Assembly: GCF_000526215.1 (NCBI RefSeq)
Contig: NZ_JAFQ01000004.1
Location: 1 to 64,000 of the forward strand
Origin: Nocardia sp. BMG51109
GTDB lineage: Bacteria; Actinomycetota; Actinomycetes; Mycobacteriales; Mycobacteriaceae
DNA length: 64,000 nt
Reading direction: 5' to 3'
The notes under the pieces are model-generated. The model saw nothing but the letters and a program-made list of their open reading frames with translations. It was not told where the DNA came from and made no database searches. Positions 9,153 to 16,769 of this stretch are shown piece after piece. The stretch's first letter is position 1. Every line of letters starts with the position of its first letter. A program made the translations under genes and the position numbers.

Positions 9153-10133
9153 TCACCCGGCCCGCCTCGGCAGTCCCACCGGATTGATCCGCGACTGCTG
9201 CACGGCCTCGCTCCGCAGGCCCCAGCGGTCGAGGACCTTCTGGTAGACACCGGTGTCGAGGGCGTGCTGCAGGGCCGCGTGCACGGCGCCGTTGAGGCCG
9301 TTGTCCTTCTTGGTGAGCACCGCGATCTCGGCCTGGAGTGCGTCGCCGGCGCCGGAGTACGTTGCGGCGATCTTCGTTTCGCCGGAGGTCGCCGAATGGT
9401 AGACGGCCACCGGGTTCGGCCCCAGGAATCCGTCGATGCGGCGCGAGGCCAGCGCCAGGTAGTAGTCGGTCTGCTGCTGGTAGTAGGCGATATCGATGGC
9501 GGGCAGGCCCTCGGCCACGTTGCGCGTGTTCCATTCGACCAGCAGCTGTTCCTGGTTGGTGCCCGCTCCCACGCCGATTCGCTTGCCCGCCAGCGACTTC
9601 CGGTCGGGCATCGCCCAGTCGGCGTCCTTCGCCACCTCCAGGGCGATAGTGTCCAGCCGGTAGGTGGCGAAGTCGTACTTCTCCTTACGTTCCTCGGTAA
9701 CCGTCACATTGGATATGAACGCGTCCACCTCGCCCGAATCGATCCGGACGAAGTTCTGCGACCAGTCCGCGGCGGTCACCTCCGGCTTCAGCCCGAGGAT
9801 GTCGGCGACCAGATAGGCGAAATCGACCTCCGAGCCGACGATGGTGCGGTCGTCACTGGCGTAGAACCGCAAGGGCGGACCGGTCTGGGAGGATCCGGTG
9901 ACCACCAGCGTGCCGCGGTCGCGGATGGCCTGCGGCACCTGCGCCGCGATGGCATCGACCTTGTCCGCGCGCACCCTGCCGGACTGTTCCGGAGACAGGT
10001 CGAAGGTCTGTCCCTCCACCGTGCGGACCTCGTCGATGTTCTCGCCGTTGCCGCACGCACCGGCCAGCAGTGCCGCGGTCGTCAGTACTGCGGCCCATGC
10101 GGCGACACCTCGGCCGTGGCGGGCTGGAAACAT
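9153..10133 (-). CDS. Amino-acid ABC transporter substrate-binding lipoprotein
   Basis: This 326-residue exported protein has a signal peptide with lipobox LAGAC (about residues 23-27), followed by an SBP family 3 domain: GTLVVTGSSQTGPPLRFYASDD, then VGSEVDFAYLVADILGLKPE and FATYRLDTIALEVAKDADW. Family 3 proteins bind polar amino acids, cystine or methionine derivatives outside the membrane and deliver them to a GlnP-type permease. The gene follows the ATPase (10178) and lies four bases ahead of the LLM oxidoreductase. Control by a SAM riboswitch points to a sulfur-containing amino acid or a precursor. Confidence 0.88.
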   Translation of the reverse strand: MFPARHGRGVAAWAAVLTTAALLAGACGNGENIDEVRTVEGQTFDLSPEQSGRVRADKVDAIAAQVPQAIRDRGTLVVTGSSQTGPPLRFYASDDRTIVGSEVDFAYLVADILGLKPEVTAADWSQNFVRIDSGEVDAFISNVTVTEERKEKYDFATYRLDTIALEVAKDADWAMPDRKSLAGKRIGVGAGTNQEQLLVEWNTRNVAEGLPAIDIAYYQQQTDYYLALASRRIDGFLGPNPVAVYHSATSGETKIAATYSGAGDALQAEIAVLTKKDNGLNGAVHAALQHALDTGVYQKVLDRWGLRSEAVQQSRINPVGLPRRAG

Positions 10134-10177
10134 GGTCGTGTCCTTTACATCCGGAATCGGTACGTACTCGACGAAGC

Positions 10178-10960
10178 TCAGAGCACGTGGGCCAGAAAGG
10201 CTTTCGTGCGGGGATGGGCGGGGTTGTCGAGCACTTCCATCGGCGGGCCCTGCTCGACGATCCGCCCGGCGTCGAGAAGCACGACGGTGTCGGCGATCTC
10301 GCGGGCGAACCCGACCTCGTGGGTGACGATCACCAGCGTCGCTCCGTCGTGGGCCAGGGTGCGGATCACGTCCAGGACCTCGCCGACGAGTTCCGGGTCC
10401 AGCGCCGAGGTCGGCTCGTCGAACAGCACGACGCGCGGCCGCAGCGCCAGCGCCCGGGCGATCGCCACCCGCTGCTGCTGACCGCCGGACAGCTGCCTCG
10501 GATAGGACTCGGCCTTGTCCGCCAGCCCGACCCGTTCCAGCAGGGCGATCGCCTCACCCTCCACCTCGTTCCGGCCGCGCCCCTGCGCGCCCACGGGTGC
10601 GAGGGCGACATTCGCGAGCACCGTGAGATGCGGGAACAGATTGAAATCCTGGAAGACGAACCCGATCCGCGACCGCTGCCGCAGGACCTCCCGCTCGCTC
10701 AGCTCGTGCAGTTTCGCGCCCTTGCGCCGGTAGCCGACGAGCTCGCCGCCCACCCGCACGGTGCCGGCGTCCACCTTCTCCAGATGGTTGATCACCCGCA
10801 GCAGGGTGGATTTCCCCGAGCCGGACGGCCCGAGCACGGCGGTCACCTCGCCCGGACGCACGGCGAGGTCGACGCCGCGCAGCACCTCGTCGTGACCGAA
10901 AGACTTACGCACGCCCCGTAATTCGAGCGCGTACTCGGCCGTTTCCCGCCCTGTCGTCAT
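10178..10960 (-). CDS. Amino-acid ABC transporter ATP-binding protein (GlnQ type)
   Basis: 260 residues with Walker [11 protein letters not shown], the Q-loop (VFQDFNLFPHLT), signature LSGGQQQRVAIARAL, Walker B VVLFDEPTSALDPE and the switch histidine in VTHEVGFA. This is the standard polar-amino-acid ATPase order and length. The ATG at 10960 overlaps the permease stop at 10957 (ATGA), giving translational coupling. An in-frame extension upstream lies within the permease gene. Confidence 0.92.
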   Translation of the reverse strand: MTTGRETAEYALELRGVRKSFGHDEVLRGVDLAVRPGEVTAVLGPSGSGKSTLLRVINHLEKVDAGTVRVGGELVGYRRKGAKLHELSEREVLRQRSRIGFVFQDFNLFPHLTVLANVALAPVGAQGRGRNEVEGEAIALLERVGLADKAESYPRQLSGGQQQRVAIARALALRPRVVLFDEPTSALDPELVGEVLDVIRTLAHDGATLVIVTHEVGFAREIADTVVLLDAGRIVEQGPPMEVLDNPAHPRTKAFLAHVL

Positions 10961-11904
10961 CGCCGCTCCTGTGTCGTGATCTCGGCGATCTTCCGGCGCA
11001 CGCGCTGCCACGGCGTCGGGGGAAGTTCGCGCTCACTGCCTTTCGCGAAATATCGCTCGATGTAGTACTGGACGACGGTCAGGACCGTGGTCAGCACGAT
11101 GTACCAGACGGTGGCCACCATGAGCAGCGGCACCACCCGGCCGTTGCGGCCGAAGATCACCTGCACCTGGTAGAACAGCTCGGCGATCGCCATCACGGAG
11201 ACGATCGAGGTGCCCTTGAACAGGCTGATGATCTCGTTCACCGCATTCGGCAGGATGCCGCGCATGGCCTGCGGGGCGACGATGGTGAAGAACTGCCGCC
11301 GCCACGGCAGGCCCAGCGATTTGGCCGCCTCCACCTGCCCCGGATCCACCGAGATGATCCCCGCCCGGATGATCTCGGCCGAATACGCCGCCTGATGCAG
11401 CGCCAAACCGATGACGGCGGCGGTGAATCCGCTGATCACGCCGTTCACGTCGAAGGTGTACACGGCCGGGCCGAACGGGACGCCGAGGCTCAGCGTGCGG
11501 TAGAGATAGGCGATATTGAACCAGAACAGCAGCTGCACGATCAGCGGGATGGACCTGAACGCCCAGATGTAGACCCACGAAATGACCTGTAGCACAGGAT
11601 TGTTCGACAACCTGCCGATGGCGAGGCCGATGCCGAGCGCGAAGCCGAGCAGGGTGCCCCAGCAGGTCAGCTCGATCGTCAGCCGCAGCGCCCGCAGCAC
11701 CGAGTCCGCGGTGAAGTACGCACCGAAGGTCGGCCAGTCCCAGCCCGGATTGGTGACCAGGCCGTGCACGAACTGCGCCACCAGCACGAGCGCCACCGCC
11801 GCCACCACCCAGCGCCACGGATGCCAGGTGCGTGCTACCGGCAGGACGTCCTCCCCTGCCGCGTCCGATGCCCGCTCGGCGCCGGGTGCTGCCACGGTGC
11901 TCAT
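10957..11904 (-). CDS. Amino-acid ABC transporter permease
   Basis: 315 residues with about five hydrophobic segments and the family's cytoplasmic EAA loop (RAGIISVDPGQVEAAKSLGL). The HisM/GlnP-type sequence includes TIELTCWGTLLGFALGIGLA and RSIPLIVQLLFWFNIAYLY. The start MSTVAAPG at 11904 lies directly behind a GGAGG ribosome site that belongs to the 3' strand of the riboswitch P1 helix. It is the first gene of a five-gene operon: permease, ATPase, binding protein, LLM oxidoreductase, truncated peptide-binding protein. Confidence 0.9.
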   Translation of the reverse strand: MSTVAAPGAERASDAAGEDVLPVARTWHPWRWVVAAVALVLVAQFVHGLVTNPGWDWPTFGAYFTADSVLRALRLTIELTCWGTLLGFALGIGLAIGRLSNNPVLQVISWVYIWAFRSIPLIVQLLFWFNIAYLYRTLSLGVPFGPAVYTFDVNGVISGFTAAVIGLALHQAAYSAEIIRAGIISVDPGQVEAAKSLGLPWRRQFFTIVAPQAMRGILPNAVNEIISLFKGTSIVSVMAIAELFYQVQVIFGRNGRVVPLLMVATVWYIVLTTVLTVVQYYIERYFAKGSERELPPTPWQRVRRKIAEITTQERR

Positions 11905-11916
11905 ACGTCGATCGAT

Positions 11917-12007
11917 CCTCCATCGGTCCCGGCGGTAGCACCCACACCCGAGAGCCGGGGGGTTGCTGCGACGTCGTCGAGCCGGGTCTCTCGGTCGCTC
12001 TGGATGG
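11917..12007 (-). ncRNA. SAM-I (S-box) type riboswitch
   Basis: On the minus strand the leader begins CCATCCAGAG and ends GATGGAGG, pairing CCATC with GATGG as P1. Inside, GCGAC pairs with GTCGC (P2) around a CGAG/CTCG hairpin. The strand then runs into GCAACC and, after a CCC/GGG helix (P3), GGGTGCTA; AGAG, GCAACC and GGTGCTA are core positions of the S-box family. The Shine-Dalgarno GGAGG of the permease gene overlaps the 3' side of P1, so SAM binding should hide it and block translation. SAM-I switches repress methionine and sulfur genes. Confidence 0.75.
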
Positions 12008-12187
12008 CCGGAACATGACGCTAAACCGCGCTCGCCCCGGCGTCTGCATTCTCGATCGCGCTGAATCCAATTCTTGCCGGGCCGGTTTCGCGCCGACGGA
12101 GGGTTTTGCTCGCGCTGATCGTGACCGGTGGCAGATCCGCGCCGCCGCCGGATAATTCGTGCGACGGGACGCACCCGGCCCCGCACT

Positions 12188-12262
12188 CCTGTCCGTCAAC
12201 GTCGTCCCGTCCGTCAACGTCGTCCCTGTCCGTCACCGTCGTCCCTGTCCGTCAACGTCGTC
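12188..12262. repeat. Four tandem 18-19 bp repeats before the cysteine dioxygenase gene
   Basis: The unit CCTGTCCGTCAACGTCGTC occurs four times with small changes (one copy CCGTC for CTGTC, one CACCG for CAACG). The array ends a few bases before the ribosome site of the TTG-started dioxygenase gene. It resembles a minisatellite; no protein-coding or binding-site role is evident. Confidence 0.75.
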
Positions 12263-12272
12263 GAGGAGCCCT

Positions 12273-12803
12273 TTGACCACGTCATCACTGCCGGTGAATC
12301 TCAAGCACGCCAAGGACATCCACCCGGACGTGGACGTTCCGCTGCTGCACGAGCTCATCCACCCGGAGCGCACGCTCTGGTCACCGGCCGAGCTGCGCGA
12401 GCTGACCGCGGCGGTGGCCGATCAACTGGCCACTCCCCTGCTGGACATCGTCCGATTCGGCACCGGGCAGCGGTGGTGGAGCCGGCTGGGTCTCACCATG
12501 GGTGTCGAATTGTGGCTGCTGTCGTGGGGACCGGGCCAGGGCACCGAACCGCACGACCACGGCGGCGCGTCGGGGGCGTTCACCGTGACCGTCGGCCAAC
12601 TCGACGAGCAGTATCGCCATCCCGGTAACGCGGTCCGCGACGCACGGTGGCGCGCCGGTGAAACCGTCGCCTTCGGCCCGCAACGGGCACACTGGGTGCG
12701 CAACCCCAGCACCACCCGCCCGGCCGCCTCGGTGCACGCCTACTCACCACCGTTGCAGCCCGTGCGGGAATACCACTCGCTCGACGATTTCGAGGGCATA
12801 TGA
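12273..12803 (+). CDS. Cysteine dioxygenase
   Basis: A cupin of 176 residues that oxidises cysteine to cysteine sulfinate using Fe2+ and O2. The metal site is visible as EPHDHGGASGAF (two His) and the later ASVHAYSPPL (third His). The start is taken as TTG at 12273 with GAGGAG upstream; the open frame continues further 5' only through a tandem repeat. It forms a two-gene unit with the following rhodanese, a frequent pairing in actinobacteria for disposal of cysteine sulfur. Confidence 0.85.
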   Translation: MTTSSLPVNLKHAKDIHPDVDVPLLHELIHPERTLWSPAELRELTAAVADQLATPLLDIVRFGTGQRWWSRLGLTMGVELWLLSWGPGQGTEPHDHGGASGAFTVTVGQLDEQYRHPGNAVRDARWRAGETVAFGPQRAHWVRNPSTTRPAASVHAYSPPLQPVREYHSLDDFEGI

Positions 12804-12821
12804 GTTTCGAGGGCATATGAG
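12788..12821. repeat. 17 bp tandem duplication at the dioxygenase/rhodanese junction
   Basis: The sequence TTTCGAGGGCATATGAG occurs twice head to tail. The first copy carries the dioxygenase stop (ATATGA) and the second carries the rhodanese ATG. Before duplication the two genes would have overlapped as ATGA. Confidence 0.9.
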
Positions 12822-13260
12822 CACGAACGACGAACCGGTACTGAACGTCGAGCAGCTGCTCGGGCGCGCCCGAGCCGGTCTGGACCGCCTCGACCCGCGA
12901 CAGGCGGCCGAGTCGCAGGCGTCCGGCGCACTGGTGGTCGATATCCGGCCGGAATCGAACCGCAAGGCGGAGGGGACGATTCCGGGCGCGCTGGCGATCG
13001 AACGCATCGTGCTGGAGTGGCGGCTCGACCCCGCGGGCGACCATCGGCTGCCGGGCCTGACCGGCGACACCGCCGTGGTGATCGTGTGCAACGAGGGCTA
13101 CGCCTCCAGCCTCGCCGCCGCCACGGTGCGGCAGCTCGGGCTGCGGCGGGCCACCGACCTGGCCGGCGGGTTCCGGGCCTGGAAGGCGGCGGGTCTTCCG
13201 GTCGACGGCGGGAGCGATGCCGACGGCCGCGATCCCACGGAACACCCGGTGCAGCAGTAG
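12817..13260 (+). CDS. Rhodanese-like sulfurtransferase
   Basis: 147 residues with one rhodanese domain. VVDIRPESNRKAEGTIPGAL is the CH2A-like entry and VIVCNEGYASSLAA carries the active-site cysteine in a six-residue loop (CNEGYAS), followed by DLAGGFRAWKAAGLPV. Such proteins carry sulfane sulfur as a persulfide. Translation directly behind cysteine dioxygenase suggests a role in cysteine-derived sulfur handling. A short N-terminal helix (EQLLGRARAGLDRL) precedes the domain. Confidence 0.88.
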   Translation: MSTNDEPVLNVEQLLGRARAGLDRLDPRQAAESQASGALVVDIRPESNRKAEGTIPGALAIERIVLEWRLDPAGDHRLPGLTGDTAVVIVCNEGYASSLAAATVRQLGLRRATDLAGGFRAWKAAGLPVDGGSDADGRDPTEHPVQQ

Positions 13261-13286
13261 AATTCGAGCCGCAGCGCATCGACCGA

Positions 13287-13343
13287 ACACCCGCGAGACT
13301 CGAGCACACCCGCAAGATTCGGGCACACCCGCGAGGTTCGAGC
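13287..13343. repeat. Three exact-period 19 bp tandem repeats
   Basis: ACACCCGCGAGACTCGAGC at 13287 is followed by two near copies at 13306 and 13325, each 19 bp. A further 14 bp duplication (TACTCCGGTCGGGC) lies at 13370-13397, across the 3' end of the acetyltransferase gene. This is intergenic between convergent genes. Confidence 0.85.
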
Positions 13344-13382
13344 ACGCCGACACTCGAGTACGTCCCGCCTACTCCGGTCGGG

Positions 13383-13919
13383 CTACTCCGGTCGGGCCAG
13401 GTCCTTGGCGAAGCAGTGGGACAGTGGCAGCACCTCGTACGGCGGGAAGATCGGGATGCGGTGGTATCCGCTGCGCCGGTAGAAGCGAACCGCGTCCGGC
13501 TGAAGGTGCCCGGTCTGCAGGATCACCCGTGCCACACCCTGTGCCCGCGCCGCGTCCTCGACCGCCGCCAGGAGCGCATCCGCCACCCCCGAACCGCGAT
13601 ACCGCGGCCGGACGAACATCCGCTTGACCTCCAGTTCGCCCGCGTTCCAGCGGACCGCGGCATGTCCGGCCGGTCTCGTCGAGTAGGCGACGAAAGTACG
13701 CAGCACCGTGTCCGGGTCGACGGCATTCGGATCACCGCGCACCGTCCGTGCGAGGTCCGCGTACCGTGGCCGCACCTCCGCCGCCATCTCATCGCGCAAC
13801 AGTACGGCGTCCGGGTGGTCCCATGCCACGGACCGCACCGTCAACGGCGGCCGGGCCGACGAGGTCGTCTCAGCGGTCACCGCCAGCACGGTAGCCGTAT
13901 CGGTCGCTGCGGCAATCAA
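13383..13919 (-). CDS. GNAT-family N-acetyltransferase
   Basis: 178 residues with the acetyl-CoA motif A (VKRMFVRPRYRGSGVADALLAAVE, R-x-x-G-x-G loop) and motif B-like AVRFYRRSGYHRIPIFPPY. The substrate (amine or amino acid) is unknown. The first 25 or so residues are poorly conserved in character, so a downstream GTG (VRSVAWDHP) is a possible true start. It is convergent with the rhodanese gene and divergent from the metY operon. Confidence 0.82.
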   Translation of the reverse strand: MIAAATDTATVLAVTAETTSSARPPLTVRSVAWDHPDAVLLRDEMAAEVRPRYADLARTVRGDPNAVDPDTVLRTFVAYSTRPAGHAAVRWNAGELEVKRMFVRPRYRGSGVADALLAAVEDAARAQGVARVILQTGHLQPDAVRFYRRSGYHRIPIFPPYEVLPLSHCFAKDLARPE

Positions 13920-13999
13920 TTTCGATCATGATGTATGAAAGTGCGTTAACGCGCTCCTCGGTTTCCGCGACAATCTCCATACAGACGTTCCACATGCAG

Positions 14000-14074
14000 G
14001 GTTCCGACCCGGGTGGGGAACGGGCAGGGCAGCCTAAGACTCACTGTGCGTGAAACCCTTCCCCTGACGGAACC
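14000..14074 (+). promoter_or_regulatory. Structured leader upstream of the metY operon
   Basis: GGTTCCG (14000-14006) can pair with CGGAACC (14068-14074). Nested inside, GGGGAA and GGG pair with CCC and TTCCCC (14015-14024 with 14056-14064) around a large loop. The structure lies about 60 bp before the sulfhydrylase start. No S-box or SAM-IV core motif is recognisable, so the ligand, if any, is unknown. Confidence 0.35.
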
Positions 14075-14136
14075 GAGCAGGGAAAGTAGTGCCGCGCAGG
14101 GGAGTTCCGTCATTCCAGGGAGAATTGTGAGCGCCG

Positions 14137-15531
14137 ATGCCAGTTCCCTCCGCAGCACGGTCGTCCGTGCCTAGCCCGGGACCCGAGAACACGCCGGTGT
14201 CGTCGCCCGGTGCGGCGAATACGCGGCGAACGGTCGATCGCGAGTACGGTTTCCGCACCCGGGCGATCCATGCGGGCAACATCCCCGACGCCGTGAGCGG
14301 CTCCCGCGCGCTGCCGATCTATCAGTCCGCGGCCTTCGTCTTCGACGACACCGCCGACGCGGCCGCGCGTTTCGCACTACAGAAGTACGGCAACGTGTAT
14401 TCGCGGCTGTCGAATCCGACGGTGGCCAGTTTCGAGGAGCGAATCGCCAGCCTGGAGGGCGCGCTCGGCGCCGTCGCCACCGCGACCGGGATGAGCGCGG
14501 AATTCATCACCTTCGCCGCGCTGGCCGGGGCCGGCGACCACATCGTGGCGAGCGCGCAACTCTACGGCGGCACGCTCACCCAGCTGGATATCACGCTGCG
14601 CCGGTTCGGCATCGAGACCACGTTCGTCACCTCCGCCGATCCCGCCGCCTACGCCGAGGCCATCACCGACCGCACGAAGCTGGTGTTCGCCGAGACCATC
14701 GCCAACCCCTCCGGGCAGATCGCCGACATCGAGGGCCTGGCCGACGTCGCCCATGCCGCCGGTATTCCCCTGATCATCGATTCGACCATTCCCACGCCCT
14801 ACCTGAACCGCCCGCTCGAGTGGGGCGCCGACATCGTGATCCATTCGGCCACAAAGTTTCTCGGCGGCCACGGCACCACGCTGGGCGGGGTGGTCGCCGA
14901 GGCGGGCCGGTTCGACTGGCACAATCCCCGGTTCCCGCTGTTCGACGAGCCGGTGCCGCACTACGGCGGGCTGACCTGGAACGGCAACTTCGGGGAGTAC
15001 GCCTTCCTCACCCGGCTGCGCGCCGAACAGCTCCGCAATATCGGCCCCACGCTGTCGCCGCAGTCGGCGTGGCAGCTCGCGCAGGGCGTCGAGACGCTGC
15101 CGCTGCGCATGCAGAACCACGTCGACAACACCCATGTCGTCGCGCAGTGGCTGGCGACCGATCCGCGCGTCGAATTCGTCGACTGGGCCGGCCTGCCCGG
15201 CCATCCGCACCACGAGCGGGCGGCCAAGTATCTGCCGCAGGGTCCGGGCAGCGTCTTCAGCTTCGGCGTCAAGGGCGGCCGCGAGGTCGGGCGCGCATTC
15301 ATCGAATCCGTCGATCTGGCAAGCCATCTGGCCAACATCGGCGATACGAAGACACTCGTGATCCATCCCGCCTCCACCACGCACGCCCAGCTGAGCGAGC
15401 AGCAACTCGCGCAGGCCGGTGTCGAACCGGGGCTGGTCCGGATCAGCGTGGGACTCGAGGACACCGACGACATCCTCTACGACCTGGATCAAGCCCTGCA
15501 TGCGGCACTGAAATCCGAGGACGCACGATGA
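14137..15531 (+). CDS. O-acetylhomoserine sulfhydrylase / Cys-Met metabolism PLP enzyme
   Basis: A 464-residue fold-type I PLP enzyme. The internal-aldimine lysine is in IHSATKFLGGHGT (about residue 241), with the family's VYSRLSNPTVASFEERIASLEG near 90 and NIGDTKTLVIHPASTTH near 400. The IDSTIPTPYLNRPLEWGAD region and a length near 440 favour MetY/Met17, which makes homocysteine from O-acetylhomoserine and sulfide. The N-terminal 30 residues are Pro/Ser-rich and may be non-native if a later start is used. It is first of four overlapping or closely spaced sulfur/redox genes. Confidence 0.88.
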   Translation: MPVPSAARSSVPSPGPENTPVSSPGAANTRRTVDREYGFRTRAIHAGNIPDAVSGSRALPIYQSAAFVFDDTADAAARFALQKYGNVYSRLSNPTVASFEERIASLEGALGAVATATGMSAEFITFAALAGAGDHIVASAQLYGGTLTQLDITLRRFGIETTFVTSADPAAYAEAITDRTKLVFAETIANPSGQIADIEGLADVAHAAGIPLIIDSTIPTPYLNRPLEWGADIVIHSATKFLGGHGTTLGGVVAEAGRFDWHNPRFPLFDEPVPHYGGLTWNGNFGEYAFLTRLRAEQLRNIGPTLSPQSAWQLAQGVETLPLRMQNHVDNTHVVAQWLATDPRVEFVDWAGLPGHPHHERAAKYLPQGPGSVFSFGVKGGREVGRAFIESVDLASHLANIGDTKTLVIHPASTTHAQLSEQQLAQAGVEPGLVRISVGLEDTDDILYDLDQALHAALKSEDAR

Positions 15532-16157
15532 GCGACACCGCGAAGCCGGACCAGGTGACCGATGCGGGCGGTGCCGCGCTCGTCGACACCCAGCTCGCCA
15601 ACGGCCTCACGGCCGCCCTGCCCGCCGATTCCCCGCGCGCCCGGCTGTTGCACACCGACCGCACCTGGTTCGGCCCCAATGCCAAGCAACGCCTGCGCAT
15701 CCTGCGGCGCGCGAAGTCGATCGCGATCGTCGGGTTCTCCACCAACCCGGCCCGCGCGAGTTACTTCGTGGGCACCTATCTGGCCCAATCCACCGACTAC
15801 ACCGTCTATTTCGTCAACCCCAATGCCGCCGGCCGACGGATCCTCGGACGACCGGTCCACGCCTCGCTGGCCGACCTGCCCGAAACTCCCGACATCGTCG
15901 ACGTGTTCCGCAAGGCGTCCGACATTCCCGGCGTCGTGGACGATGTTGCCGCCCTGGGCTCCCCGGACGAACCGCCCCCGGTGCTGTGGATCCAGCTCGG
16001 CATCCGGAACGAGGACGCCGCCCGCGATGCCGAGGCGAAAGGGCTTGCGGTGGTGATGGATCGCTGCCTGAAGATCGAGCACGCCCGCTTCCACGGCGGC
16101 CTGCATCTCCTCGGCTTCGACACCGGCCAGATCACCGCCCGCAAAACCGTTCGCTGA
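15528..16157 (+). CDS. CoA-binding (Rossmann) domain protein, YccU-like
   Basis: 209 residues beginning at an ATG that overlaps the sulfhydrylase stop (ATGA). The core is a CoA-binding fold (SIAIVGFSTNPARASYFVGTYL, VYFVNPNAAGRRILGRPVHASL, DIVDVFRKASDIPGVVDDVA) ending with VVMDRCLKIEHARFHGGLH. Homologues often accompany O-acetylhomoserine sulfhydrylase genes. Its molecular role is not established; regulation of or thiolation in sulfur transfer is only inferred from the coupling. Confidence 0.8.
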   Translation: MSDTAKPDQVTDAGGAALVDTQLANGLTAALPADSPRARLLHTDRTWFGPNAKQRLRILRRAKSIAIVGFSTNPARASYFVGTYLAQSTDYTVYFVNPNAAGRRILGRPVHASLADLPETPDIVDVFRKASDIPGVVDDVAALGSPDEPPPVLWIQLGIRNEDAARDAEAKGLAVVMDRCLKIEHARFHGGLHLLGFDTGQITARKTVR

Positions 16158-16202
16158 CAACGACTCCCGCAATACCGTCACGCACAACCAGGAGGTACCA
16201 CC

Positions 16203-16769
16203 ATGACCGGAACCGCCCCCGCCGTCGACAACGGCGTCAATGTGAAGGCCCTGCTCGGCGCCCGGAGCGCACTGGCAGACACACCCGAGATCGCCGAGTT
16301 CGAATGGCGCTCGAACGTCCGCTGGGTCCGCGGCACGCACAGCCTCACCGAGGTGGAGACCTTCTACGGCCTGGGCGAGGAGCAGAAGCACACCAAGAAG
16401 TTCACCTTCGACGCCGACCACCCGCCGCAGTTCGCGGCCGAGGACCACGGCATCACGCCCGCCGAGTACGTCCTGGTCGCGCTGGGCAGCTGCCTGACCG
16501 CCGGTGTGGCCTCGGTCGCGCAGCAGCGGGGAATCCAGCTCCGCTCGGTCGAGGCCACCGTCAAGGCCGACTTCGACCTGCACGGCATTCTGGGCGCCGA
16601 CCCGGACGTCCGCAACGGCTTCTCCAACATCACCGTCGACTACGCGATCGACGCCGACGCCTCCCCGGCCGATATCCAGGCGCTGGTCGCGCAGTCGCAG
16701 AAGCGATCCGCGGTCTACGACGCGCTGACCAACCCGACCACCGTCAGCGTCAACGTCAACGCGTCCTGA
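16203..16769 (+). CDS. OsmC-family protein
   Basis: 188 residues with an OsmC/Ohr fold: ETFYGLGEEQKHTKKFTFDADHP, then EYVLVALGSCLTAGVASVAQQRGI with the first redox cysteine. The second conserved cysteine of organic hydroperoxide reductases is not seen; the matching region reads AVYDALTNPTTVSVNV. It may therefore be a one-Cys OsmC-like protein with a non-Ohr role. It is followed, with a one-base TGATG overlap, by a flavoprotein gene. Confidence 0.85.
   Translation: MTGTAPAVDNGVNVKALLGARSALADTPEIAEFEWRSNVRWVRGTHSLTEVETFYGLGEEQKHTKKFTFDADHPPQFAAEDHGITPAEYVLVALGSCLTAGVASVAQQRGIQLRSVEATVKADFDLHGILGADPDVRNGFSNITVDYAIDADASPADIQALVAQSQKRSAVYDALTNPTTVSVNVNAS

Noticed and set aside
12188..12262. CRISPR array
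   Set aside because: Units are 18-19 bp with no spacers; they are simple tandem repeats. The same holds for 13287-13343 and 40801-40854.
14000..14074. Cobalamin riboswitch
   Set aside because: GGGGAA and CACTGTG recall two cobalamin-box pieces, but spacing and the remaining core do not fit.
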